A stretch of 64,000 nucleotides of DNA from Acidobacteriota bacterium. GTDB taxonomy: Bacteria; Acidobacteriota; Vicinamibacteria; Vicinamibacterales; CAVVIG01. Shown piece after piece: positions 1-7,387 of the stretch. A program made the position numbers and the translations under genes. The stretch is from contig QHWB01000052.1 in NCBI GenBank assembly GCA_003222395.1, positions 248,001 through 312,000 on the forward strand. Reading direction: 5' to 3'. The notes below the pieces were generated by a model. It was given only the letters and a program-made list of their open reading frames with translations, did not search any database and was not told the DNA's origin. Positions within the stretch are counted from its first letter, which is position 1. Each line of letters starts with the position of its first letter.

Positions 1-325
1 CGTTGCTCTGAATCGGACCGTAGTGCTCGAACGGCGCTCCTTCGGCGTGACCGTTCGCATATCGCGTCGCCACATAGAAGTTATCGAGCACCTTGGCTTT
101 CTCGCGCAACTCGTCTGGCGCCGATGGCAGCTCGCTCAACAATCGGGCGACGACGTGGCCCCACGCTTCCTGTCCGAGCGCGAGGTGCGTCGCTTTGACC
201 GCCATCTCCGCGGCCTGCTGGGCAGCGAAACACGCCCACTCGTGCCGACCGTCTCGCTGTGACGCGCGCGCCTGGTCCAAGTCCCGTTCGGCCTGCGCGA
301 ACCAGTCGCGAGCGCGATTTGGCAC
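1..325 (-). CDS. HEPN domain protein (partial, runs off left edge)
   Basis: A GTG start at 325 opens a frame that runs off the left edge, giving 108 residues. It reads as a HEPN domain: an N-terminal RARDWFAQAERDLDQAR helix, then WACFAAQQAAEMAVKA at about residues 30-45, which is the typical second helix. The region TRYANGHAEGAPFEHY (residues 87-102) is where HEPN proteins usually carry RYPD/RxxxxH. HEPN proteins are often paired with MNT nucleotidyltransferases as toxin-antitoxin or RNase systems. No partner is visible next to it here; an MNT gene lies far away at 35.3 kb. The activity is unknown and the 3' end is outside the window. Confidence 0.8.
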   Translation of the reverse strand, partial: MPNRARDWFAQAERDLDQARASQRDGRHEWACFAAQQAAEMAVKATHLALGQEAWGHVVARLLSELPSAPDELREKAKVLDNFYVATRYANGHAEGAPFEHYGPIQSN

Positions 326-521
326 GCGGCCGAGTGTACCAGACGGAGCGGCGTCGTTATAATTCACGCGCTGTCACCGGGTCACTGGTGTATTTCGCAA
401 TGCTCTCAGAGTCAGCCAACCCGAACGGGAAAGCGGAAACGCGCCGTTCGAGACGCGTCTGGCGCCGGCCGCGAGATGGAGATTCGAACGGCGTATACGA
501 CTGTGTCCTTGGCGTCGGCGG

Positions 522-956
522 TCAGATCTTCGCGGGGCGCGCGAACGGGACGATGTGTTCCCACTCGCTCGCGTCGGAGCGGGCGACGACCGCGACGACC
601 GGCTCGGTCTCGCTGAGATTGAACACTTCGTGCGGGACGCCCGGCTCGATGAAGATGAAATCGCCGGCCTCGTTTTCGATCGTGAATTCCAGCGACGGTC
701 CGTATTCGTGCCGGACGCGTCCCTGCAGGATGTAGAGCATCACCTCGAAGCCGACGTGGATGTGCGCCGCGGCGACGCCGCCGGGCGGAATGGTTGCGAC
801 GTTCATCGACAGCTGCTTCGCGTTGACGTTCTTCTCGGACAGGCCGCTCTTGTATCGAATGCCGTTCCATCCGCGGACGTTGCCACTCGCCCGGACCGCG
901 AAGATTCCGTCGCGCCCCTCCGCCGCCGCGACATCGGAACGTAAAATCTCGGTCAT
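522..956 (-). CDS. Cupin domain protein
   Basis: A 144-residue single-domain cupin. The first metal-binding motif is seen as HIHVGFEVMLYILQG with a following HEYG, and the second as PGVPHEVFNLSE, in a conserved beta-barrel order. The ATG at 956 is chosen because GGAGG lies 4-5 bases upstream; an in-frame GTG-type extension would run into the next gene. It is divergent from the kynureninase-like gene, with 76 bases between the starts. Small cupins are common near aromatic-acid gene clusters, where they can be dioxygenases, isomerases or sensors. Nothing in the sequence decides its substrate, and a role in tryptophan breakdown is inferred only from position. Confidence 0.8.
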   Translation of the reverse strand: MTEILRSDVAAAEGRDGIFAVRASGNVRGWNGIRYKSGLSEKNVNAKQLSMNVATIPPGGVAAAHIHVGFEVMLYILQGRVRHEYGPSLEFTIENEAGDFIFIEPGVPHEVFNLSETEPVVAVVARSDASEWEHIVPFARPAKI

Positions 957-1032
957 CGCATCCTCCGGCGTGTATCGTAGACGCGAATCTGGTTCGTGAC
1001 ACTCCGAACCTCGAACCCGAACGGTCAACAGC

Positions 1033-2253
1033 ATGCAATTGTCCACCGACCTCGAGGCCTGGCGCGCGGAATTTCCGATCCTGTCATCGACCGTCTACAT
1101 GATCAGCAACTCGCTCGGGGCGATGCCGCGCCGGACGGCGGACTCGCTGGCCGAGTACGCGCGCGTCTGGGCGGCGCGCGGCGTGCGCGCATGGGAGGAA
1201 CGGTGGTGGGAGATGGCGCGCGAAGTCGGCGACAAGGTCGCCGCCGTCATCGGTGCGCCGGCCGGCTCCGTCAGCATGCACGAGAACGTGACGACCGCGG
1301 CGATGGTCGCGCTTGGATGCGTGCGGCCGCCTGCCCTGAGCGCGGTCGAGGGGAGCCGGACGCGTAACCGGATCGTCTGTCTCGCCGCCGATTTCCCGTC
1401 TCTTGTCTACTTGTATCGCGCGCAGCAGCCGCTCGGCTTCGACGTCATCGTCGTTCCCGCCGATTCCGACTTCACCGTGCCGCTCGATCGGCTGCTCGGC
1501 GCGATTGACGAACGCACGGCGTTCGTCTCGTTCTCGCACGTGCTGTTCAAGACGTCGTACATCATGGACGCGGCGGCGATCGTGGCGCATGCGCGCGAGC
1601 GCGGCGCGCTCGTGATGCTCGATGGGTACCAGTCGGCGGGAATCATTCCGGTAGACGTCACCGCGCTCGGCGTCGACTTCTTCGTCGGCGGATGCCTCAA
1701 GTGGCTCTGCGGAGGGCCAGGCACGGCATTTCTCTACACGCGGCCCGATCTTCTTCACACCGTCGAGCCGCGATTCACCGGCTGGTTTGCTCATCGCAGC
1801 CCGTTCGCCTTCGACACCGGCGCGATCGACCCGCGCGGCGACGCCATGCGCATGATGAACGGCACGCCGTCGATTCCCGCGTACTACGCCGCGCTGCCCG
1901 GGCTGGAGATCATCGCGGAGGTCGGCGTCGACCGCATCCGCGCCAGATCGAAGCAGATGACCGCGCGCATCTTCGAGCTCGCCGATCGCTACGGCTTCCC
2001 GTCGATCGCCGCGCGCGATCCCGAACGGCTGGCGGGCACCGTCGCCGTCGATCCGCCCGACGCGCTGGCGGTGTCGCGCGCGCTGAAGGGGCGCGATTTC
2101 CTCGTCGACTTCCGGCCCGGCGTCGGCATTCGCCTCTCGCCGCACTTCTACAACACGACGGACGAGATCGACCGGCTGATGGCGGAGATGGCGCGCATCG
2201 TCGAGCACAAGGATTACGCGGCCGGCGCGACGTTGCGATCGCTCGTCACATGA
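1033..2253 (+). CDS. Kynureninase-like PLP enzyme (class V aminotransferase fold)
   Basis: A 406-residue fold-type I PLP enzyme. The PLP lysine is expected at K223 in GGCLKWLCGGPG, and the aspartate in ALVMLDGYQSAG precedes it in the usual place. Kynureninase cleaves L-kynurenine to anthranilate and alanine; the N-terminal NSLGAMPRRT and the GTPSIPAYYA motif fit that family. It overlaps the following amino acid permease by 4 bases (ATGA), so the two are one unit. Odd point: residues 101-107 (ALSAVEG) are the translation of a dispersed palindromic repeat inside the gene. A second, more divergent kynureninase-like gene lies at 10.7 kb, so the two probably differ in substrate or regulation. Confidence 0.82.
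   Translation: MQLSTDLEAWRAEFPILSSTVYMISNSLGAMPRRTADSLAEYARVWAARGVRAWEERWWEMAREVGDKVAAVIGAPAGSVSMHENVTTAAMVALGCVRPPALSAVEGSRTRNRIVCLAADFPSLVYLYRAQQPLGFDVIVVPADSDFTVPLDRLLGAIDERTAFVSFSHVLFKTSYIMDAAAIVAHARERGALVMLDGYQSAGIIPVDVTALGVDFFVGGCLKWLCGGPGTAFLYTRPDLLHTVEPRFTGWFAHRSPFAFDTGAIDPRGDAMRMMNGTPSIPAYYAALPGLEIIAEVGVDRIRARSKQMTARIFELADRYGFPSIAARDPERLAGTVAVDPPDALAVSRALKGRDFLVDFRPGVGIRLSPHFYNTTDEIDRLMAEMARIVEHKDYAAGATLRSLVT
1333..1353 (+). repeat. Intragenic palindromic repeat core, copy 1
   Basis: The 21 bases gccctgagcgcggtcgaggg(g) lie in frame within the kynureninase-like gene. A copy with 3 mismatches occurs at 18151-18171 inside another gene. Sequences of the type CCCTGAGC..GTCGA.GGG are a widespread dispersed repeat in many bacterial genomes. 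Here it adds an ALSAVEG loop without breaking the frame. Confidence 0.6.
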
Positions 2254-3635
2254 CGCGCCCCGCACACGACCACGAGGTCCGCAGCGAACAGGTGCTCGCG
2301 CGGCAGCTCTCGGCGCCGCAGCAGATCATGATGGCGCTCGGCGGTGCGATCGGCACGGGCCTCTTCCTCGCCAGCGGCCTTGCGGTGAACGTCGCCGGCC
2401 CGGCCGTCATCCTTTCCTATGCGATCGTTGCGGTGGTCGCCTTGCTGCTCGGCGCGGCGTTGACCGAGATGGCCGTGGCGCATCCCACGGCCGGCGCGTT
2501 CGGCGTGTACGCCGGCATGTACGTGTCGCCGTTTGCCGGCTACGCGGTGCGCGTCAGCTACTGGCTGATGGAGGTGATCGCCACGGGCGGGCAGCTGGTC
2601 GCCGCGTCGATCTATATGGGCTACTGGCTTCCCGCCGTGCCCGGCGCGCTATGGGTGCTCGTGTTCGCCGTCGCGCTCATCTACGTGAACTCCCGCGAGG
2701 TCGGTGAGCTCGGCGCCGTCGAGTACTGGCTCGTCATGATCAAGGTCGTGGCCATCGTCCTGTTCGTCGCGCTTGGCGTGCTCGTCCTCGCAGGCGTCAC
2801 CGGCGGCCCGGCGATCGGTCTGGCGAACGTGACGAATCAGGGCGGGTTCATGCCGTTCGGCCTCACTGGTGTGTGGCTTGCGTGCTGCTTCGTGATCTAT
2901 TCCTTCATCGGCGTGGAGATCGTCGGCGTCACGTCCGGAGAGGCGTCGGATCCGGCGCGGAGCATTCCTCGCGCGATGCGGCGGATGGTCGCCGGTCTCT
3001 CGCTGATCTACATCGTCACCGCGACGCTGCTCATCGCGCTGACGCCGTGGAACCAGCTCGGAATCGGCGAGAGCCCGTTCGTCAGCGTCCTGCGGCGGAT
3101 GGCCATCCCCGGCGCGGCCGGCGTGATGAATGCCGTCGTGCTGCTGGCCGCGCTTTCGAGCGCGAACGCGAACTTCTATCTGATCGCCCGCACGCTCTTC
3201 TCGCTGGCGCGCGCCGGGTTCGTTCCGCAGCGGCTCGGCGCGGTGAGCGCGCGCGGCGCGCCGGTCGCGGCGCTGCTCGTGTCGAGCGCCGGTCTCGGCG
3301 TCGCGGTGCTCGTGCGCGCATTCTGGCCGCAGTCGGCCTACGTGTGGTTCTTCGGCGCCGCGCTCTTCGGCGCGCTGTTCGTGTGGCTGATGATCTTCGT
3401 GACGCACATCGCGTTCCGCGCCCCGAGCGTGCCGATCGCCTCGTATGTCGGCGCCGCCCTCATCGCCGCGATGCTCGTCTCCACCTGGTGGGTGCCGGAC
3501 CTGCGATCGACGGTCGTGGCCGGCGGGCCGTGGATGCTCCTGCTCGCGATCGGTTACCGCGTGTCGTCGGCAAGACGCCGCGTGGCGGAAAATGTGCAAA
3601 GACGATCTCCGGTTTCGAATAGTACGGGACCGTAA
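2250..3635 (+). CDS. Amino acid permease (APC superfamily)
   Basis: A 461-residue inner-membrane transporter with about 12 hydrophobic segments. The first segment has the family signature MMALGGAIGTGLFLASG. GEASDPARSIPRAMR after the sixth segment is the conserved loop of the amino acid transporter (AAT) group that includes aromatic, proline and GABA permeases. Start at 2250 is fixed by the ATGA overlap with the kynureninase-like gene; longer frames upstream only read through that gene. Its place next to a kynureninase suggests uptake of tryptophan, kynurenine or a related aromatic amino acid, but the substrate cannot be read from the sequence. The C-terminus ends in a short basic tail. Confidence 0.88.
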   Translation: MTRPAHDHEVRSEQVLARQLSAPQQIMMALGGAIGTGLFLASGLAVNVAGPAVILSYAIVAVVALLLGAALTEMAVAHPTAGAFGVYAGMYVSPFAGYAVRVSYWLMEVIATGGQLVAASIYMGYWLPAVPGALWVLVFAVALIYVNSREVGELGAVEYWLVMIKVVAIVLFVALGVLVLAGVTGGPAIGLANVTNQGGFMPFGLTGVWLACCFVIYSFIGVEIVGVTSGEASDPARSIPRAMRRMVAGLSLIYIVTATLLIALTPWNQLGIGESPFVSVLRRMAIPGAAGVMNAVVLLAALSSANANFYLIARTLFSLARAGFVPQRLGAVSARGAPVAALLVSSAGLGVAVLVRAFWPQSAYVWFFGAALFGALFVWLMIFVTHIAFRAPSVPIASYVGAALIAAMLVSTWWVPDLRSTVVAGGPWMLLLAIGYRVSSARRRVAENVQRRSPVSNSTGP

Positions 3636-3662
3636 TAAATCGCCTCGATCGGTCCGGCTCTC

Positions 3663-3839
3663 GTAGCGCAGGCCTTCAGGCCGATGGGTTTCTTCGTTTG
3701 CACTCATCCGCGGCGACTTCAGGGCGGCGAGACTTCGTGCGGGCCACCCTCGCTCGGATCGCTCGCTAAAGCGCTGAGCCACGCGGCAACGGTGCGGATC
3801 ACGGTGCTCGGCTCGGCAGCCTTTCAAGGGCTGCGCTAC
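3663..3839. repeat. Pair of inverted dispersed repeats between convergent genes
   Basis: This 229-base gap between two convergent genes holds gtagcgcaggccttcaggcc at 3663-3682 and gcagcctttcaagggctgcgctac at 3816-3839. The two outer ends (gtagcgca... and ...tgcgctac) are inverted relative to each other. Related copies are at 10672 and 19836-19894. Placement in a convergent gap would suit a terminator-like role, but no U-tract is visible. Confidence 0.5.
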
Positions 3840-3864
3840 GGTCGATTTCGCAGCGCGTTCTCGA

Positions 3865-5388
3865 TCACGTCCGGTCGCGCATCTTCGCCAGCGCGCCGCG
3901 ATCCACTTTGCCCAGGTGCGTACGCGGCATCACGTCGAGGAATACGATGTCGCGCGGCGATTTGTAGTGATCGAGGCGCGACTTCGCGAACGCCTGCAGC
4001 TCTGCGCCGAGCGCCGGCGACGGTGACGCCGCGACGACGAAGGCACAGGCGCTGACGAGGCCGTCACGGCCGGTCGCGCCGACGACGGCGACCTCGCGAA
4101 CCGCGGGGTGCGCGAGCAGGCAGTTCTCCACTTCTCCAGGCGCGAGCCATCGGCCGTGAACCTTCAGCATGTCGTCGGTTCGCCCGCAGTACGTGTACGT
4201 GCCGTCGGCGTTGTATCGCAGCATGTCGCCCGAGACGCACCAGTCCCCGCGAAACACGCGCATCGTGTCGTCCATCTGCTGCCAGTAGCCAATCGCGCGC
4301 GATTCGCCCTTCACCCACAGCGCGCCGACCTCTCCATCGGCCACCTCGTGGCCGTCGGCGTCGCAGAGCTTCACCTCGAAGCCGGGCACGACGCGCCCGA
4401 GCGTGCCCGGCACCACGTCGCCCGGCCGATTCGAGATGAAGATGTGCCACATCTCCGCGGTGCCGAGGCCGTCGAGGAGCTCCACGCCGAAGGCCCGCAT
4501 CCAGCGATCGTGCAGTTCCAGCGGGAGCGGCTCGCCCGCCGAAGTCGCGAGCCGCACGCTCGACAGGTCCGCCGACGCGGCGCCGGCGTGCGCCACCATC
4601 TGCTGAATCATCGTCGGGACGTTGATCAAGATCGTCGGGCGGTGACGCGCGATCTGCGCGAAGAGCGCATCGGCGGTGCAGCGCTCCGGAAAGAGAACCG
4701 ACGACGCGCCGACCGAGAACGGAAAGAACAGGTTCGCGCCGGTCGCGTAGCCGAAGAACAGCTTCGGCACCGAGATCGTCACGTCATCCGGCCGGACGCC
4801 GAGCACGCGCTGTCCGTAGAGCAGCGTCGTGTTCACGTACGAGCGATGCGTCTGGACCACGCCCTTGGGACGACCGGTGGTGCCGCCGCTGAACAACCAG
4901 ATCGCCGCATCGTCGCGATGCGAGTCGAACGGCGCGAGCTCGCCTGGTCGCGACTCGAGGCGCGCCGACAATTCATCGCTCGCGACGGCGTACAGCCGCG
5001 GCGATCGTGGAAGGTCCCGGATCTGAACTTCGAACAGCTGCAGCCGATCGGCCGGCACGAACGCCGCGCTGGCTCTGGTGTATTCGAAGAAGTAGCGCAG
5101 CAGCTCCGGCGTCGTATCGGGGTTCACCATGACGGCCACGCTGCCGGCTCGCAGGATGCCGAACAGCGCCGCGACGAAGTCGACGCCGTCCGGCAGCGCC
5201 ACGATCACGCGTTCTTCCGGCCGGACGTCGTCCGCCGCGAGCACGTGCGCGAACTGCGCCGACCGCCGCTGCACGTCGGCGTACGAGAAGGTGCGCGCGT
5301 CGGTGCGGATGGCGATGCGATCGCCGCGTCCCTCCGCAACACGGGCGTCGAGCAGGTAGCCGGCAAGGTTGAGCCGGGTCGGGATCAC
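3865..5388 (-). CDS. Benzoate/2-aminobenzoate-CoA ligase family protein
   Basis: A 507-residue adenylate-forming enzyme that should activate an aromatic acid with ATP and CoA. SGGTTGRPKGVVQTHRS is the phosphate-binding loop. KLFFGYATGANLFFPFSVGA is typical of benzoate-CoA ligases. YCGRTDDMLKVHGRWLAPGEVE is the hinge region, and the catalytic lysine is in HLGKVDRGAL at the C-terminus. The GTG at 5388 is preferred: the family start NLAGYLLD follows it, and AGGA lies 6 bases upstream; an ATG at 5427 would overlap the divergent gene. Next to kynureninases and the aminobenzoyl-CoA flavoenzyme, anthranilate is the likely substrate, but benzoate or salicylate cannot be excluded. Confidence 0.85.
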   Translation of the reverse strand: MIPTRLNLAGYLLDARVAEGRGDRIAIRTDARTFSYADVQRRSAQFAHVLAADDVRPEERVIVALPDGVDFVAALFGILRAGSVAVMVNPDTTPELLRYFFEYTRASAAFVPADRLQLFEVQIRDLPRSPRLYAVASDELSARLESRPGELAPFDSHRDDAAIWLFSGGTTGRPKGVVQTHRSYVNTTLLYGQRVLGVRPDDVTISVPKLFFGYATGANLFFPFSVGASSVLFPERCTADALFAQIARHRPTILINVPTMIQQMVAHAGAASADLSSVRLATSAGEPLPLELHDRWMRAFGVELLDGLGTAEMWHIFISNRPGDVVPGTLGRVVPGFEVKLCDADGHEVADGEVGALWVKGESRAIGYWQQMDDTMRVFRGDWCVSGDMLRYNADGTYTYCGRTDDMLKVHGRWLAPGEVENCLLAHPAVREVAVVGATGRDGLVSACAFVVAASPSPALGAELQAFAKSRLDHYKSPRDIVFLDVMPRTHLGKVDRGALAKMRDRT

Positions 5389-5415
5389 GAGTCCTAGATT
5401 AAACTCGAACACGAG

Positions 5416-6189
5416 ATGCCAGTTCATTCGCTCGCGTCGCTGACGTCGCCCGCCGTGCGCGAGCTGCCGGCATCGCGGACGATCGCGGTGCTCCCGGCCG
5501 GCGCGATCGAGGCGCATGGGCCGCACCTGCCGCTCGGCACCGACGTGATCATCGCGGAGGCGATGGCGCGCGCCGGCGCCGACCGATTGTCGGCGCGAGG
5601 CCTTCACGTGCTGCTGCTGCCGGCGCTGGCAATCGCGCCGGCGCCGTTCGCGTCCGAGTTCGCGGGGACGCTCGATGCGCCGCCCGAAGCGACCACGATG
5701 ATCGTGAGTGGCGTCGTGCGCAGCCTCGGCGCGCATGGCATTCGTCTCGCGGCCATCGCGAACGCGCATCACGATCCGGCGCATGTGAATGCGCTGCGCC
5801 GCGCCGTCGCCGACATCTCCGCGTGCAGCCGCGACACGTTTCTCGTGTTTCCCGATCTGACGCGGCGGCGCTGGGCCGAACGCCTGACGCCCGAATTCCA
5901 GAGCGGTGCGTGTCACGCCGGCCGGTACGAAGGATCGATCGTCCTGGCCGAGCGTCCCGATCTCGTGCGCACGGATGTGATGGCTGCGCTCGCGCCGAAT
6001 CCGCGCTCGCTCGTCGATGCCATCCATCGGGGCGACACGACATTTGCAGCGGCCGGCGGCCCGGATGCGTACTTCGGATTCCCGGCGGAAGCCACCGCCG
6101 CGGAGGGGCGCGCGATCGTCGAGACGCTCGGCGCGATTCTCGCTGAAGCCGTTGTCGAAGCGATCGGTTCGGCAGGAGCCGTGTCGTGA
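5416..6189 (+). CDS. Creatininase-family amidohydrolase
   Basis: 257 residues with the metal-site motif GAIEAHGPHLPLGTDV (E32, H34 and D43 by count) and the later NAHHDPAHV and CHAGRYEGS motifs, which match the NxHxxN and HAGxxETS positions of creatininase (PF02633), with some changes. The family includes creatininase, the mycofactocin peptidase MftE and the archaeal formamide hydrolase ArfB. It is the first gene of a tight operon with RidA, enoyl-CoA hydratase and the aminobenzoyl-CoA flavoenzyme, and overlaps RidA by 4 bases. Because no kynurenine formamidase is found nearby, a formamide-hydrolase role on N-formylkynurenine is a good guess. Ring or amine hydrolysis later in the pathway is the alternative. 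Confidence 0.82.
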   Translation: MPVHSLASLTSPAVRELPASRTIAVLPAGAIEAHGPHLPLGTDVIIAEAMARAGADRLSARGLHVLLLPALAIAPAPFASEFAGTLDAPPEATTMIVSGVVRSLGAHGIRLAAIANAHHDPAHVNALRRAVADISACSRDTFLVFPDLTRRRWAERLTPEFQSGACHAGRYEGSIVLAERPDLVRTDVMAALAPNPRSLVDAIHRGDTTFAAAGGPDAYFGFPAEATAAEGRAIVETLGAILAEAVVEAIGSAGAVS

Positions 6190-6593
6190 GCGGGACGTTT
6201 GCGATCGTCAATCCTCCTGAGCTCGGCACGCCGCGCGGATTCGCGCACGGCCTCGTCGCGCCTGCCGGTGGCCGGCTGCTCTTCGTCGCCGGACAGACCG
6301 CGGGGGACGCGGCCCTGAAAGCGCCGCGCCCCGTGTTCGCGCAACAGTTCGACGACGCGCTCGCGCGCGTGCTGGCGGTCGTGCGGGCGGCTGGAGGACG
6401 ACCGGAGCAGATCGCGCGGATGACCGTGTACGTGACCGACATCGACGCCTATCGCGAAAGCCGTCCGGCGCTCCGCGATCTATGGCTGCGGCACATGGGA
6501 TCGCACCATCCCGCGATGGCGCTCGTCGCCGTCACCGCGCTCGTCGACGCGCAGGCGATGGTGGAGATCGAAGCGACGGCGGTCCTGGCGTGA
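6186..6593 (+). CDS. RidA family protein (enamine/imine deaminase type)
   Basis: 135 residues of the YjgF/YER057c/UK114 fold, which forms trimers. RidA proteins hydrolyse enamines and imines to ketones and ammonia; some relatives act in specific catabolic routes. Family segments seen are LLFVAGQTAGD, FDDALARVLAVVRAAGG, MTVYVTDIDAYRES, and a C-terminal HPAMALVAVTALVDAQAMVEIEATAVL. The arginine usual in canonical RidA (PxR..V/P) is not obvious, since HPAMALVAV holds the place, so this is probably a subfamily with a different substrate. It starts at a GTG overlapping the stop of the creatininase gene and ends overlapping the enoyl-CoA hydratase start. Confidence 0.85.
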   Translation: MSGTFAIVNPPELGTPRGFAHGLVAPAGGRLLFVAGQTAGDAALKAPRPVFAQQFDDALARVLAVVRAAGGRPEQIARMTVYVTDIDAYRESRPALRDLWLRHMGSHHPAMALVAVTALVDAQAMVEIEATAVLA

Positions 6594-7387
6594 AGACGCC
6601 CACGTCGTTTCTGTACGCGCAAGATGTCGCAACCGGCGTCGCGACGATCACGCTCAACCGTCCCGATCGTCTGAACGCGCTGACCTTCGACGTGTACGAC
6701 GAGCTCGGCACGACCTTTCGCGCTCTGAACATCGAATCCGGCGTGCGCGCGATCGTGATCACCGGCGCCGGCAAGGCGTTCTGTTCGGGCGGCGACGTCC
6801 GCGACATCATCGGCGCGCTCGTCGAGCGCGACGACCGCGGGCTCCTCGAGTTCACGCGGATGACGTGCGACCTCATCCTCGCGATCCGCCGGTGCCGCGT
6901 GCCTGTCGTCGCGGCGCTGAACGGCACGACTGCCGGCGCCGGCGCCGTGATGGCCACCGCGTGTGACGTCCGGATCGCGGCGGCTTCGGCGCGCATCGCG
7001 TTCCTCTTCACGAAAGTCGGTCTCTCGGGCGCCGACATGGGCGCCGCCTGGCTGCTGCCGCGCATCGTGGGCAGGGGCCGCGCCGCCGAGCTGCTGATGA
7101 GCGGCGACTTCATTTCGGCAGAAGAAGCGTTCCGCATCGGCCTCTACAACCGCGTCGTCGCCGACGGCGCGGCGCTCGCCGCGGCCACGACGTTCGCCGA
7201 GCAGCTGGCGCGCGGACCGTCGCTCGCGCTCGAAGTCACGAAGGACGCCATCGATCGCGAGGCGAGCCTCGATTTGTCCTCGGCGCTCGAGGCCGAGGCG
7301 AGGATCCAGGCGTCGCTGATGATGCAGGCCGACTTTCGCGAAGCCTACGCAGCCTTCGTCGCGAAACGCCCGCCGAAATTCGTGTGA
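6590..7387 (+). CDS. Enoyl-CoA hydratase/isomerase family protein
   Basis: A 265-residue crotonase-fold enzyme. [23 protein letters not shown] opens the fold. [17 protein letters not shown] forms the first half of the oxyanion hole, and [22 protein letters not shown] the second. [23 protein letters not shown] carries the usual active-site region. The GTG at 6590 overlaps the RidA stop. In this operon it likely hydrates or isomerises a ring-derived enoyl-CoA after the flavoenzyme has dearomatised 2-aminobenzoyl-CoA, in beta-oxidation-like steps. The C-terminal KRPPKF is typical of this family. The exact CoA ester is not decidable from the sequence. Confidence 0.85.
   Translation: MKTPTSFLYAQDVATGVATITLNRPDRLNALTFDVYDELGTTFRALNIESGVRAIVITGAGKAFCSGGDVRDIIGALVERDDRGLLEFTRMTCDLILAIRRCRVPVVAALNGTTAGAGAVMATACDVRIAAASARIAFLFTKVGLSGADMGAAWLLPRIVGRGRAAELLMSGDFISAEEAFRIGLYNRVVADGAALAAATTFAEQLARGPSLALEVTKDAIDREASLDLSSALEAEARIQASLMMQADFREAYAAFVAKRPPKFV

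Noticed and set aside
355-363. Strong -10 box (TTATAAT) near the left edge on the plus strand
   Set aside because: No plus-strand gene follows it; the next gene on that strand starts at 1033.
3865-6027. A single 720-residue minus-strand protein covering the ligase and beyond
   Set aside because: The first 210 residues are the arginine-rich antisense of the creatininase gene; the ligase family start fits GTG 5388.
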